From NCBI GenBank assembly GCA_964427155.1, contig CAYRSC010000019.1:1-37723 (forward strand): a DNA stretch of 37,723 nt. The letters are read 5' to 3'. The notes beneath the pieces are model-generated. The model made no database searches, was not told the origin of the DNA, and saw nothing but the letters and a program-made list of their open reading frames with translations. Below, in pieces: positions 24,902 through 33,093 of this stretch (positions within the stretch are counted from its first letter, which is position 1; each line of letters opens with the position of its first letter). Source of the stretch: Desulfothermus sp964427155. GTDB lineage: Bacteria; Desulfobacterota; Desulfovibrionia; Desulfovibrionales; Desulfothermaceae. A program made the translations under genes and the position numbers.

Positions 24902-25453
24902 ATGAAAAAGATATATAGTGTGGGTCCAAAAGAGTTGATCCTGGTCCAGGGGGACATAACAAGGGCAGATGTGGATGCCATTGTAAATGCCGCTAACCCT
25001 CAACTTGCAGGGGGAGGAGGCGTAGATGGAGCCATTCACAGGGCTGCAGGTCCTGAGCTATTGAAGGCTGGTAGGGCCATTGTGGAAAAAAATGGCCCTC
25101 TACCCACAGGAGATGCGGTAATTACCCCTGGATTTAATCTCATGGCAAGATATGTGATTCACACAGTAGGACCTATATATCACGGGGGTAAAAGGGGAGA
25201 GGCTCAGCTCCTGGCCAGTGCCTACAGGAAATCACTTCTCCTGGCGGAGGAAAAACAGTTGAGCTCTGTTGCTTTTCCCGCCATTAGCTGTGGTGTATAT
25301 GGATATCCTTGGGAAGAGGCCGCAGAGGTAGCCCTCTCCACCCTGCAGGAGACCTTGAGAGGACTTAAATGGGTAACTGTGGTATATGTATATCTCTTTT
25401 CCAAACAGATGTGGGAGTTATGGGTAAAGGTGGCAGAAAGGGTGTTAAAATAA
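24902..25453 (+). CDS. Macro-domain ADP-ribose hydrolase (MacroD/YmdB type)
   Basis: This 183-residue protein is a single macro domain. The motifs are ILVQGDITRADVDAIVNAAN, the ligand loop LAGGGGVDGAIHRAAG, the strand YVIHTVGPIYHGG, and AFPAISCGVYGYPWEEAAEVAL. These match MacroD-type proteins that hydrolyse O-acetyl-ADP-ribose or mono-ADP-ribose on proteins. GGAGAGG precedes the ATG. Its place after pncA, pncB and archease suggests a role in handling NAD breakdown products, an inference from context. Confidence 0.95.
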   Translation: MKKIYSVGPKELILVQGDITRADVDAIVNAANPQLAGGGGVDGAIHRAAGPELLKAGRAIVEKNGPLPTGDAVITPGFNLMARYVIHTVGPIYHGGKRGEAQLLASAYRKSLLLAEEKQLSSVAFPAISCGVYGYPWEEAAEVALSTLQETLRGLKWVTVVYVYLFSKQMWELWVKVAERVLK

Positions 25454-25466
25454 AGGGGCAGGAGAG

Positions 25467-26015
25467 GTGAAGGAGATTAGAGGCACTACTATTTTGGCGG
25501 TGAGAGATGAGAAGGGAGTGGCCATGGGAGGTGATGGTCAGGTCACCCTGGGGCAGAGTATTGCCATTAAACATAGGGCAAGGAAGATAAGAAAGCTCTA
25601 TAGGGAGAAGGTCCTGGTGGGATTTGCTGGGGCCACTGCAGATGCCTTTACTTTACTTGAGAGGTTTGAGGCGAAACTGGAGGAATTCTCTGGTAATCTT
25701 ATAAGGGCAAGTGTAGAGCTTGCCAAGGAATGGAGGACAGATAAGTATTTGAGGAGACTAGAGGCCATGCTTCTGGCCACTGATGGCCATAACCTATTGC
25801 TTGTAAGTGGGACTGGAGATGTGATTGAGCCTGATGATGATATAATTGGTATAGGTTCAGGAGGTGGATATGCCATGGCAGCGGCACGGGCCCTTGTGTC
25901 CCATACTCAGATGAATGCCAGGGAAGTGGTGGAATATTCCTTAAAGATAGCCTCGGGGATGTGTGTTTACACCAATGAAGAGATATTGATTGAATATGTA
26001 AGCAGGGGAAGTTAG
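25467..26015 (+). CDS. hslV: ATP-dependent protease peptidase subunit HslV
   Basis: This is a 182-residue Ntn hydrolase. The active-site Thr is expected at residue 7 after removal of the short propeptide MKEIRG, giving TTILAVRDEKGVAMGGDGQV. Further matches are RKIRKLYREKVLVGFAGATADAFTL and IIGIGSGGGYAMAAARAL. HslV forms a double ring capped by HslU. The start is GTG, 13 bp after the macro gene, with GGGGCAGGAGAG as ribosome site. hslU follows after 47 bp. Confidence 0.97.
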   Translation: MKEIRGTTILAVRDEKGVAMGGDGQVTLGQSIAIKHRARKIRKLYREKVLVGFAGATADAFTLLERFEAKLEEFSGNLIRASVELAKEWRTDKYLRRLEAMLLATDGHNLLLVSGTGDVIEPDDDIIGIGSGGGYAMAAARALVSHTQMNAREVVEYSLKIASGMCVYTNEEILIEYVSRGS

Positions 26016-26062
26016 GAAAAGGTGAGCGAGGAATTTGTTTAGGGGAATATAAGGGGGTGCTT

Positions 26063-27430
26063 ATGGAGAGGAATCTCACTCCAGCGGAGATAGTAAAAGA
26101 GCTTGATAGGTATATAATAGGCCAAGATGAGGCCAAGCGGATGGTGGCAGTGGCCCTTCGCAACAGGTGGAGGAGGAGACAGCTTGAGCCAGAGCTCAGG
26201 GAAGAGGTGGCCCCCAAGAATATAATTATGATAGGTCCCACAGGGGTTGGAAAGACAGAGATAGCACGGCGTCTGGCAAAGTTGGCGGGTTCTCCTTTTT
26301 TTAAGGTGGAGGCCTCTAAGTTTACAGAAGTTGGATACGTGGGAAGGGATGTGGAGTCCATGGTGCGGGATCTCATGGAGATAGGGGTGAATATGGTGAG
26401 AGAAGAGGAGATGGAGAGGGTTAAGGGAAAGGCAGAGAGGCTGGCAGAAGAGGCCCTTTTGGATATCCTCCTCCCAAGGTCTAGAAGGGAAAAAAATTTT
26501 CCAAATTTTTCTTTGACAGGGGAGGAAATGAGTTGTATACATCCCCCCCAACACGACTCTACCAGGGAAAAGTTCAGACAGCTCTGGAGAGAGGGTAAAC
26601 TTGACAATAGGATAGTGGAAGTGGAGGTGGAGACCCCTTCTGTGCATGTGGGTATAATGTCTATGCCTGGTATGGAAGATATGGAGATGCAGCTTCAGGA
26701 GATGTTCTCCAAGATGTTTCCCAAGAAGAAAAAGATAAGAAAGATGAAGGTAAAGGATGCCTATGAGTATCTGGTCCAGCGGGAGTGCGATAGGCTAATT
26801 GACCACGATAAGGTGGTGGAGATGGCCAAAGAAAGGGTGGAGCAGAGCGGGATTATATTTATTGATGAGATAGATAAGATATGTAGCAAGGCAGATTCCA
26901 GACAGGCAGACATCTCCCGGGAAGGGGTACAGAGGGACCTGCTACCTGTGGTAGAAGGGTGTGTGGTAAATACTAAATACGGGATGATAAGAACAGACCA
27001 TATCCTTTTTATAGCGGCGGGGGCCTTTCATTATTCCAAGCCCTCGGATCTCATCCCTGAGCTGCAGGGAAGATTTCCCCTGAGAGTGGAACTTTCCCCC
27101 TTGACAAAAGAAGATTTTTATAAAATCTTGACGGAACCCCAGAATGCATTAACTATCCAATATAAGGCATTGCTGGCCACTGAAGGGGTAGAAATAGAAT
27201 TTAGTGACGATGGCCTATGGGAGATAGCTCAGTTTGCAGAAAAGGTGAATGAAGACACTGAGAATATAGGGGCCAGAAGGCTATATACCCTTATGGAAAG
27301 GGTGTTGCAGGAGTTATCATTTGAGGCTCCTGAGAGAAAAGGCGATAAAGTGGTGATTGATGCAGGGTATGTAAAAGAAAAGCTTAAAGAATTTCAGGAA
27401 GATAGAGATTTGAGTAGATATATCCTATAA
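26063..27430 (+). CDS. hslU: ATP-dependent protease ATPase subunit HslU
   Basis: This 455-residue AAA+ unfoldase works with HslV. It shows LTPAEIVKELDRYIIGQDEAKR at the N-terminus, Walker A GPTGVGKTE (58-66), an I domain (about 110-240), Walker B GIIFIDEIDKIC, and ELQGRFPLRVELSPL. The C-terminal DLSRYIL inserts into HslV pockets in the known complex. A GTG at 26057 is in frame, but it overlaps the AAGGGGG ribosome site; the ATG at 26063 is used. A strong hairpin terminator follows at 27468. Confidence 0.97.
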   Translation: MERNLTPAEIVKELDRYIIGQDEAKRMVAVALRNRWRRRQLEPELREEVAPKNIIMIGPTGVGKTEIARRLAKLAGSPFFKVEASKFTEVGYVGRDVESMVRDLMEIGVNMVREEEMERVKGKAERLAEEALLDILLPRSRREKNFPNFSLTGEEMSCIHPPQHDSTREKFRQLWREGKLDNRIVEVEVETPSVHVGIMSMPGMEDMEMQLQEMFSKMFPKKKKIRKMKVKDAYEYLVQRECDRLIDHDKVVEMAKERVEQSGIIFIDEIDKICSKADSRQADISREGVQRDLLPVVEGCVVNTKYGMIRTDHILFIAAGAFHYSKPSDLIPELQGRFPLRVELSPLTKEDFYKILTEPQNALTIQYKALLATEGVEIEFSDDGLWEIAQFAEKVNEDTENIGARRLYTLMERVLQELSFEAPERKGDKVVIDAGYVKEKLKEFQEDRDLSRYIL

Positions 27431-27467
27431 CTAACTTAGCCATCTCTCCCCCTCCTTAAATATAGAT

Positions 27468-27508
27468 GGCGAGGAGGACAAGGATGTCTTCCTCGCCTTC
27501 TGTTTTTT
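27468..27508 (+). terminator. Intrinsic terminator after hslU, shared with the convergent regulator gene
   Basis: GGCGAGGAGGAC (27468-27479) pairs with GTCTTCCTCGCC (27486-27497): 12 bp, one G-T pair, loop AAGGAT. TTCTGTTTTTT follows on the plus strand. The hairpin lies directly beyond the stop of the minus-strand response regulator, so it may also act in that direction, where the T-run is weaker. Confidence 0.85.
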
Positions 27509-28907
27509 AGGGTGTATCTTTTTCCATCCTCCGAAAGTTATTGGCCTCTATCCCTGCCATCTTCATGAGTCTATGTAGATATTGTCTCTTTACTTCACAC
27601 ATAGATGCCGCCTTTGATACATTCCCCTTGGTGAGCATGAGGATGCGAGAGAGATATTTGTGGTAAAACTCTCTTAATACCTCTTTTTTTGCCTCCTTAA
27701 GGGGGAGGTCAAAGATGTCTTTGTGAGAGAGGGGATTGGAGGATTCTGCAAGGGGATTTAGGTCCTGGGGAGTTAACATGTCCCCTTCGCATACTATGGT
27801 GGCCCTCTCAATCACATTTTCCAGTTCCCTGATGTTGCCCAGCCACTGTCTATTCATAAGTATATTCATGGCCTCCCTGGTAAGACCACGGATCTCCTTG
27901 CCTGTGGCGGATGCATATTTTTTTAGAAAATATATTGCCAAAAGCGGGATGTCTTCTTTTCTCTCCCTTAAAGGTGGAATGGCAATGTTTATAACACCCA
28001 CACGGTAATACAGATCCCTTCTAAACTTTCCCTCCTCTACCATCTCTTTTATATCTTTATTTGTGGCCCCTATTATCCTTACATCTACCCTTTTTATGTT
28101 ATTGGAACCAACAGGTTTGAACTCTCCATCCTGGAGGAATCGGAGCATTTTTGTCTGCAGGGCCAGGGGTAGATCCCCTATCTCATCCAGAAACAGGGTC
28201 CCCCCATGGGCCTCCTCTACCAGTCCCTTTTTGTCCCTTATTGCCCCTGAAAATGCCCCCTTTACATGTCCAAACATCTCAGATTCCATAAGTTGCTCAG
28301 GGAAGGCACTGCAGTTTATTGCCACAAATTTACCCTTCCTTCTGCTATGGAGATGGATGAGTCTGGCCATAAGCTCCTTTCCAGTGCCAGTCTCCCCTGT
28401 GATTATCACGCTTGCACCTGAAGGGGCTATCTGAATTGCGTATTTGTAGAGGGAGTGCATAATAGGGTTCTTCCCCACCACTAGCTCGGAACTCATTTGA
28501 CCCTTAAGTTCTTCTTTTAACCTCAGATTCTCTTTTTTTAACTCCTGAAGTTTCATGGCCCTGTTTAGGGTAAGGATAATATCCTGCCCCTTGAAAGGTT
28601 TGGTCAAAAAATCGTAAGCTCCTAGCTTTATAGCACTTACAGCGGTTTCAATGGTGCCGTAGGCAGTGAGTATGATTACCTCTGTTTCTGGACTATGCCT
28701 TTTTATTTCCTTAAGTAACTCCAGTCCTCCCATCTGGGGCATCCGCAGGTCCACTAGGGCCACATCAAAGTCTCTCTTCTTTATTTCTTCAAGGGCCCTT
28801 GAGGGGTCAGAGAAAGTGGTTATTTCATGGGGGGTCTTTCCCCTGACTATTCTTTCCAATAACCTCAACATGTCTTTTTCATCGTCTATGGCCACTATTT
28901 TACCCAT
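27507..28907 (-). CDS. NtrC-family sigma54-dependent response regulator
   Basis: This is a 466-residue regulator. The receiver domain (1 to about 120) has the phosphoacceptor Asp53 in ALVDLRMP and Lys103 in LTKPFKG. The AAA+ domain (about 140-375) has Walker A GETGTGKE (171-178) and Walker B LFLDEIGD (238-245). The sigma54 contact loop reads GAFSGA (217-222) instead of the common GAFTGA. A Fis-type HTH ends the protein (about 420-460: KGNVSKAASMCEVKRQYLHRL). Its ATG overlaps the end of the kinase gene by 8 bp, so the pair is cognate. Targets are unknown; the sigma54-like site upstream of the tauE gene is a candidate. Confidence 0.95.
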   Translation of the reverse strand: MGKIVAIDDEKDMLRLLERIVRGKTPHEITTFSDPSRALEEIKKRDFDVALVDLRMPQMGGLELLKEIKRHSPETEVIILTAYGTIETAVSAIKLGAYDFLTKPFKGQDIILTLNRAMKLQELKKENLRLKEELKGQMSSELVVGKNPIMHSLYKYAIQIAPSGASVIITGETGTGKELMARLIHLHSRRKGKFVAINCSAFPEQLMESEMFGHVKGAFSGAIRDKKGLVEEAHGGTLFLDEIGDLPLALQTKMLRFLQDGEFKPVGSNNIKRVDVRIIGATNKDIKEMVEEGKFRRDLYYRVGVINIAIPPLRERKEDIPLLAIYFLKKYASATGKEIRGLTREAMNILMNRQWLGNIRELENVIERATIVCEGDMLTPQDLNPLAESSNPLSHKDIFDLPLKEAKKEVLREFYHKYLSRILMLTKGNVSKAASMCEVKRQYLHRLMKMAGIEANNFRRMEKDTP

Positions 28908-30927
28908 CTTCGTTTTCTCCTGCTCCTTGAAGGGTTATAATAAAGGTGCTCCCTTTCCCTTCCTGACTTTCAACTTCAATATCTCCCCCAAATTGTTTAA
29001 TAATTCCATAGGTTATGGATAAGCCAAGCCCTGTTCCCTTGCCCTCAGGCTTGGTGGTAAAGAAGGGGTCAAATATCTTGTCTAGATATTCCTGTTTTAT
29101 CCCCCCTCCAGTGTCTTTTACTAATATTTTTACCCCTTGCTTGTGTTTTTCTGTGATGATTTCCAGGCTCCCTCCATTGGGCATGGCATCAATGGCATTA
29201 ATTATGAGGTTTAAAAATACCTGTTGGAGTTTTCGTCTTTCCCCTTTTACAAGGGGAAGGGTTGGACTTAAGGATGTATGAAGGCTTATCTGATTTAATT
29301 CTAGGGTGTGTCCTATAATAGTGAGGATCTCCTCTATTGCTTCATTCACTTCCGTGGTCTCAAAGAATTCTTGGGAATTGCGGGCAAAGTTTAAAAGGTT
29401 TTCCACTATTTTTTTGCAGTGGAGGGCATGTTTTATAATAAGGTTTATATCTTCATGGAGATGGGAGTCTGGATCTAGTTCCTCTGCCAGTAGCTCTCCA
29501 AAACCTATAATAATACCCAGGGGATTATTTATCTCATGGGCTACTCCTGCGGCAAGTGTCCCCAGGGAAGCCAGTTTCTCTGTGTTGGAGAGCTGGGTCT
29601 GAATCTCTTTTTCCTTTGTGATGTTTCTGGAAATACAGAGTATCTCCCCTGGATGAAGGGGCATGAGTTTGGTGCTGAGCCAGTAGGTACGGTTTGTTAA
29701 GGTTACAGTATGTTCCTCAGTAATGCTTCTGCCTCTATTTTTGAGAGATTCCAGATGCTTTTTAAATTGAGAACGGGACCACTGCATAAGGACATAGAAG
29801 GTGATTTTATTGAGTTCTTGGGAGGAAAGGTGAAAGAACTCAATGGTGGCTAGGTTGAAGGAGAGTATTTTACCCTCCTCGTCCATGGTGAGGATAAGGT
29901 CGTCAGCAGCTTCTATAAGTCTTCTATATCTCTCCTGAGACTTTTTTAGGGTCTCTGTCTTTTTCTTTATCTCCTCCTCCAATACCCCGCGGAATCTTCT
30001 TTCTTCATAGATGAGAGAAATTCCTATAAAGAGCAGGGCCAATACCAGACTCCCCTGAATGATAAACTGTTTCAGGTAGAGGTAATGGATACTTTCATTT
30101 ATCTCCTTTTCAGGTGCACATACTGCCACTGACCAGAAATGGTCACTACCTATTATCTTAGCAGGGGTATAGGCCACTACCTTTTTGATATATCCTCGCA
30201 TCTTACCATGCCATAAGGAGACATATTCCCCAGTACCTTCTTTCCCTTTTAGCATCTCCTTTTTTTGGATCTCATTTATCTTTTTAAAATAGAAATTCTT
30301 GGCCAAGTTGTGTCTGGCCTTAAAGGCATTTTCTCCCACAAATCTCTTTATGGGGTGATAGATGAAATATCCCTTGTCATTTATTATCCATGCGTACCCT
30401 GTCTTTCCAGAATGTATCCCCCCTACCAGGTGTGATGCCATAATATAGGCATTGACCAGGAGGACTACCCTGTAGCCCCCTTTACACGGGGGAGAGATGA
30501 TTAATACCTGGAGGGGGGATAAAAATTTTACTCCCTGGAGGAGTTTCTTTTTTAACACCCCAGGGGGAAGAGGAGACCCTATCTGGATTTGTATTTTTTG
30601 CCCTTTTATTAAGTAGATGCCCCGGGCCCCCACGGGGTGGAAGTGGGTGAGCACCCCCTTTAAAAGGGAGAAAAGGCGGGTTGGATTAGAAGAGAGAGAG
30701 GGATATATCCTGCTAAAGGAACCCATCTCATAGATTATATTCTCAAAGGTCCCCTCTATCTCCGAGGCTATCTGTCGGGCCACAATGAGTTGTTCCTGAT
30801 TGAATTGGGCCGTTACCACCCTTTTTAGGTCCCAGGCAGAGCGTATGCCTATGAGAAAGGCGGCAGACAAGATACAGAGAATGACTACCCCTGCTATGGG
30901 AAATATCTTGTGAGACGACCTAAACAT
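28900..30927 (-). CDS. Membrane sensor histidine kinase (Cache-like sensor, PAS, HisKA, HATPase)
   Basis: This is a 675-residue kinase. TM1 lies at about 9-30 and TM2 at about 288-308, enclosing a roughly 255-residue extracytoplasmic domain with Cache features (GGIHSGKTGYAWIINDKGYF, HFWSVAVCAPEKEI). A coiled linker and PAS domain follow (about 330-440). The H-box GVAHEINNPLGI has the phospho-His464. The ATPase lobe shows FLNLIINAIDAMPNGG, KDTGGGI and GKGTGLGLSI. Cache sensors commonly bind small organic acids or amino acids. Co-transcription with a TauE-type permease suggests that the ligand is related to the permease substrate, an inference. Confidence 0.94.
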   Translation of the reverse strand: MFRSSHKIFPIAGVVILCILSAAFLIGIRSAWDLKRVVTAQFNQEQLIVARQIASEIEGTFENIIYEMGSFSRIYPSLSSNPTRLFSLLKGVLTHFHPVGARGIYLIKGQKIQIQIGSPLPPGVLKKKLLQGVKFLSPLQVLIISPPCKGGYRVVLLVNAYIMASHLVGGIHSGKTGYAWIINDKGYFIYHPIKRFVGENAFKARHNLAKNFYFKKINEIQKKEMLKGKEGTGEYVSLWHGKMRGYIKKVVAYTPAKIIGSDHFWSVAVCAPEKEINESIHYLYLKQFIIQGSLVLALLFIGISLIYEERRFRGVLEEEIKKKTETLKKSQERYRRLIEAADDLILTMDEEGKILSFNLATIEFFHLSSQELNKITFYVLMQWSRSQFKKHLESLKNRGRSITEEHTVTLTNRTYWLSTKLMPLHPGEILCISRNITKEKEIQTQLSNTEKLASLGTLAAGVAHEINNPLGIIIGFGELLAEELDPDSHLHEDINLIIKHALHCKKIVENLLNFARNSQEFFETTEVNEAIEEILTIIGHTLELNQISLHTSLSPTLPLVKGERRKLQQVFLNLIINAIDAMPNGGSLEIITEKHKQGVKILVKDTGGGIKQEYLDKIFDPFFTTKPEGKGTGLGLSITYGIIKQFGGDIEVESQEGKGSTFIITLQGAGENEDG

Positions 30928-30978
30928 TGTGGCCCATCCTCTTTTTGGCTAAAGGGGAGGCAGAGGCCCCCCTAGTTA

Positions 30979-31503
30979 TCACCTTACCCTGAGGACCCCT
31001 GTCATAGTACTTAGCATAATCAAAAATACTATTATTGTAAAAGTAAGGTATAAATAGTTTTTGTCCGAGAATAACACCACCCCAATACCCATCATCCCTC
31101 CAATGGCGGCCAGGGCTATTATGGTTATACCCAGCTCTGCCACTGCGTCTCCTTTGGGAAAGTACTGGGTAAACCAGTAACCATTATGGGGTACCTCCAT
31201 ACCTCCTGCATCCTGCCATACCCTTTGGATAGTCTTTCCTTTCCACATCTCTGTTATCATTCTCTCTGATTTCATTACCGTATATCCATTTATGGCCATG
31301 ACACATCCAATTATCCCTATTACCAGTCCAATTAATGAGATATAGTAACATATCTCTCCATATACCCTCCCTGCAAAGGGGACATGGGGTTTTGTTTTTG
31401 TCTCCAGGAACTTGGGAGAGAGAACCCCTTCAGAGGGAGGAGATATCCTCTCCTGTCTCCTGCGAATTATTCTTCTTTCTTCTATTTCCAATTCGCTGGT
31501 CAT
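30979..31503 (-). CDS. Uncharacterised three-helix membrane protein
   Basis: This 174-residue protein is not recognised with confidence. The first 45 residues are highly charged and cytosolic-looking (ERRIIRRRQERI). Hydrophobic helices lie at about 50-73, 121-145 and 149-170, with a 45-residue loop between helices 1 and 2 containing Trp and Tyr (YWFTQYFPKGD). AAGGAGG is 5 nt before the ATG. It follows the TauE-family permease by 21 bp and precedes the kinase by 51 bp, so it may be an accessory subunit of the permease or a signalling adaptor. It could be a DUF1634-like partner of TauE, which I could not verify. Confidence 0.75.
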   Translation of the reverse strand: MTSELEIEERRIIRRRQERISPPSEGVLSPKFLETKTKPHVPFAGRVYGEICYYISLIGLVIGIIGCVMAINGYTVMKSERMITEMWKGKTIQRVWQDAGGMEVPHNGYWFTQYFPKGDAVAELGITIIALAAIGGMMGIGVVLFSDKNYLYLTFTIIVFLIMLSTMTGVLRVR

Positions 31504-31524
31504 CTTGTCCTCCTTTATTGTTTT

Positions 31525-32550
31525 TTATACATGTAAAAGGTGCCATCCTTTTGTTACCAGTCTGATACCAGAGGCCGCCAACACTACAATAAGGAGATAC
31601 CTTATCCAGGTGGTATTTACCTTTAACATTATCCTGGCACCAATTAAGGTTCCTACAATAAGGCCTATGGCACATGGAATAGTGAAGAGGGGAACGATGG
31701 CACCCATATTAATATATGCCCATACAGCAGCAGTGTCCCCCATTCCGATTAATATCTTACTGCACGTGGCTGCCACTTTAAGGGGGAGGGCCAGACCCAG
31801 ATTCAGGGCAGGAACCATTGCCCATCCTCCTCCTAGACCAAACAATCCTGAGATGAATCCTATGAAACAGAACATGATTATACCTAGCCAGGGACGAATT
31901 ACCTTATAGCTTACCACCTTGTTTAGGGACTCTTCCCAATAGCTCATGGAGAGATGTAGGACTCCCTCCATCTTTTTTGTGAGATTGTCCATATAAGAGA
32001 CCCGGGGATAATCCACCCTCTTTCCCGCAAAGATGAATATGGCTACAATGGTAAGTACAAGTATTCCCAGGGCAAATCTAATAATACCTTCTCCATGGGT
32101 CCCCCTTATGGCCCCTGCACAAAAAGCCCCTACCACTGCAAACCCTGTATATGTCACTGCCGTTAATAAAAGCAGCCTTATGTTTGCTACCCCCCTTTTT
32201 AAAAAGGGTTTTGCCGCTACCACTGCACCTGACATGGCCACCATCAGCCCGGTGCCTCTGATTATAAAAGAATTTATGGGAGTGAATCCCATCATGATAG
32301 GGGTATATACCACTCCACCTCCTATTCCAGCCAGTACCGCCACGATTCCCATTAGGGTGGTGAGTACAAAAAAAGTAAGGGCAAAGAGAACTGGACTCTT
32401 TAGAAAAAAAGGTACCCCAATATCTGCGGGTACTTTTACGGAAGCATAACTGGTATATGCCACGTCTAATATAAGAATTCCAAGGAATATACCAATTATA
32501 CAGATTAACTTTTTATAAGAAATATGCTTTACTTTATCTAATAAGCCCAT
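31525..32550 (-). CDS. TauE/SafE-family (sulfite/sulfonate exporter-like) permease
   Basis: This is a 341-residue membrane protein with about eight hydrophobic helices in two homologous halves. Each half has the glycine-rich TauE motif: GIGGGVVYTPIMMGFTPIN near residue 75 and GLFGLGGGWAMVPALNLGL near 240. Known members export sulfite, sulfoacetate or similar anions, but many are uncharacterised. A GTG at 32556 is in frame, but the AAGGAGG at 32557-32563 is well placed only for the ATG at 32550. It is the first gene of the operon with the membrane protein, kinase and response regulator. A sigma54-like promoter lies about 130 bp upstream. Confidence 0.9.
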   Translation of the reverse strand: MGLLDKVKHISYKKLICIIGIFLGILILDVAYTSYASVKVPADIGVPFFLKSPVLFALTFFVLTTLMGIVAVLAGIGGGVVYTPIMMGFTPINSFIIRGTGLMVAMSGAVVAAKPFLKRGVANIRLLLLTAVTYTGFAVVGAFCAGAIRGTHGEGIIRFALGILVLTIVAIFIFAGKRVDYPRVSYMDNLTKKMEGVLHLSMSYWEESLNKVVSYKVIRPWLGIIMFCFIGFISGLFGLGGGWAMVPALNLGLALPLKVAATCSKILIGMGDTAAVWAYINMGAIVPLFTIPCAIGLIVGTLIGARIMLKVNTTWIRYLLIVVLAASGIRLVTKGWHLLHV

Positions 32551-32680
32551 AAACACCTCCTTTTTTTATGTTGTTATCTATTTTTTTGGACCCATCTTTT
32601 TTATTTATTACATTTTTCACCTCCTTTTTTTGAGATTTGTTAACTGATTATTATATTGTTTGCCCTTTGCCTCTATGGTA

Positions 32681-32696
32681 TCCATCAAGTGTGCCA
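32681..32696 (-). promoter_or_regulatory. Sigma54-like (-24/-12) promoter for the tauE-kinase-regulator operon
   Basis: On the minus strand TGGCAC (32696-32691) is followed after five bases by ATGGA (32685-32681), against the consensus TGGCAC-N5-TTGCA. The -24 element is perfect and the spacing exact; the -12 element keeps TG and A but has G where C is usual. The operon encodes a sigma54 activator, which supports the call. Functionality is unproven. Confidence 0.45.
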
Positions 32697-32746
32697 TTTT
32701 ATAATATATTGAAAATTATAATTTTTACCCCTTTTATTCCCTTAAA

Positions 32747-32769
32747 CCTGTCACCGGATAGGTTACAGG
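32747..32769. promoter_or_regulatory. Imperfect palindrome, candidate activator binding site
   Basis: CCTGTCACC (32747-32755) and GGTTACAGG (32761-32769) are inverted with 8 of 9 positions matching around GGATA. A further CTGT-N12-ACAG lies at 32771-32790. The centre is about 90 bp upstream of the predicted sigma54 start, a normal distance for an NtrC-type enhancer. It also lies just upstream of the rpmE promoter. Confidence 0.4.
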
Positions 32770-32799
32770 GCTGTAAAAAAAAGGAGACAGTAAAAAAAC

Positions 32800-32828
32800 T
32801 TGTCAAATCTTTTTTTTGGGGTTAAATT
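32800..32828 (+). promoter_or_regulatory. Sigma70-type promoter for rpmE-prfA-prmC
   Basis: TTGTCA (32800-32805) and TAAATT (32823-32828) are separated by 17 bp, 40 bp before the rpmE ATG. Five of six bases match in the -35 element and four of six in the -10. The spacer is T-rich. Confidence 0.5.
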
Positions 32829-32868
32829 TCCCTCTCGCTTGGAAGAAAATCTGAAGGAGGGTAGATTT

Positions 32869-33072
32869 ATGAAGGATAAGATACATCCCAAACTCCACAA
32901 GGCGGTATATAAGTGTGCCTGTGGATTTAGCATTGAAACCCTTTCCACCAGGGGAGAGGAGGTACACGTGGAGATCTGTTCTAACTGTCATCCCTTCTAT
33001 ACAGGGAAGCAGAGGTTTGTGGATACTGCGGGAAGGATAGATAGGTTTAAGAAGAAGTATAACTGGAAGTAG
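32869..33072 (+). CDS. rpmE: 50S ribosomal protein L31, zinc-binding form
   Basis: This is a 67-residue protein: MKDKIHPKLHKAVYKCACG, then VEICSNCHPFYTGKQRFVDT and RIDRFKKKYNWK. The cysteines CxC and CxxC (16, 18, 37, 40) make the zinc-binding C+ form. AAGGAGG stands before the ATG at 32869; the longer frame from 32800 overlaps the promoter and is rejected. It is followed by prfA 21 bp later, a common rpmE-prfA-prmC order. Unlike tuf, its codons resemble those of neighbouring genes. Confidence 0.97.
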   Translation: MKDKIHPKLHKAVYKCACGFSIETLSTRGEEVHVEICSNCHPFYTGKQRFVDTAGRIDRFKKKYNWK

Positions 33073-33093
33073 TCAGGGAGAATTTAGGGCAGC

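Larger units (their letters stand above)
32551..32868. other. Long divergent intergenic region (tauE-family gene / rpmE)
   Basis: These 318 bp contain no convincing gene. Read leftwards they hold the sigma54-like site, a start-stop ATGTAA with its own ribosome site (32613-32605), and the tauE ribosome site. Read rightwards they hold the imperfect palindrome at 32747-32769, a sigma70-like promoter at 32800-32828 and the rpmE ribosome site. The region is AT-rich with several poly-T/A runs. Confidence 0.7.

Noticed and set aside
25699..26607. A 302-codon open frame on the minus strand opposite hslV and hslU
   Set aside because: It covers two unmistakable plus-strand genes, has a Ser/Pro/Leu-rich low-complexity translation, and no ribosome site or recognisable domain.
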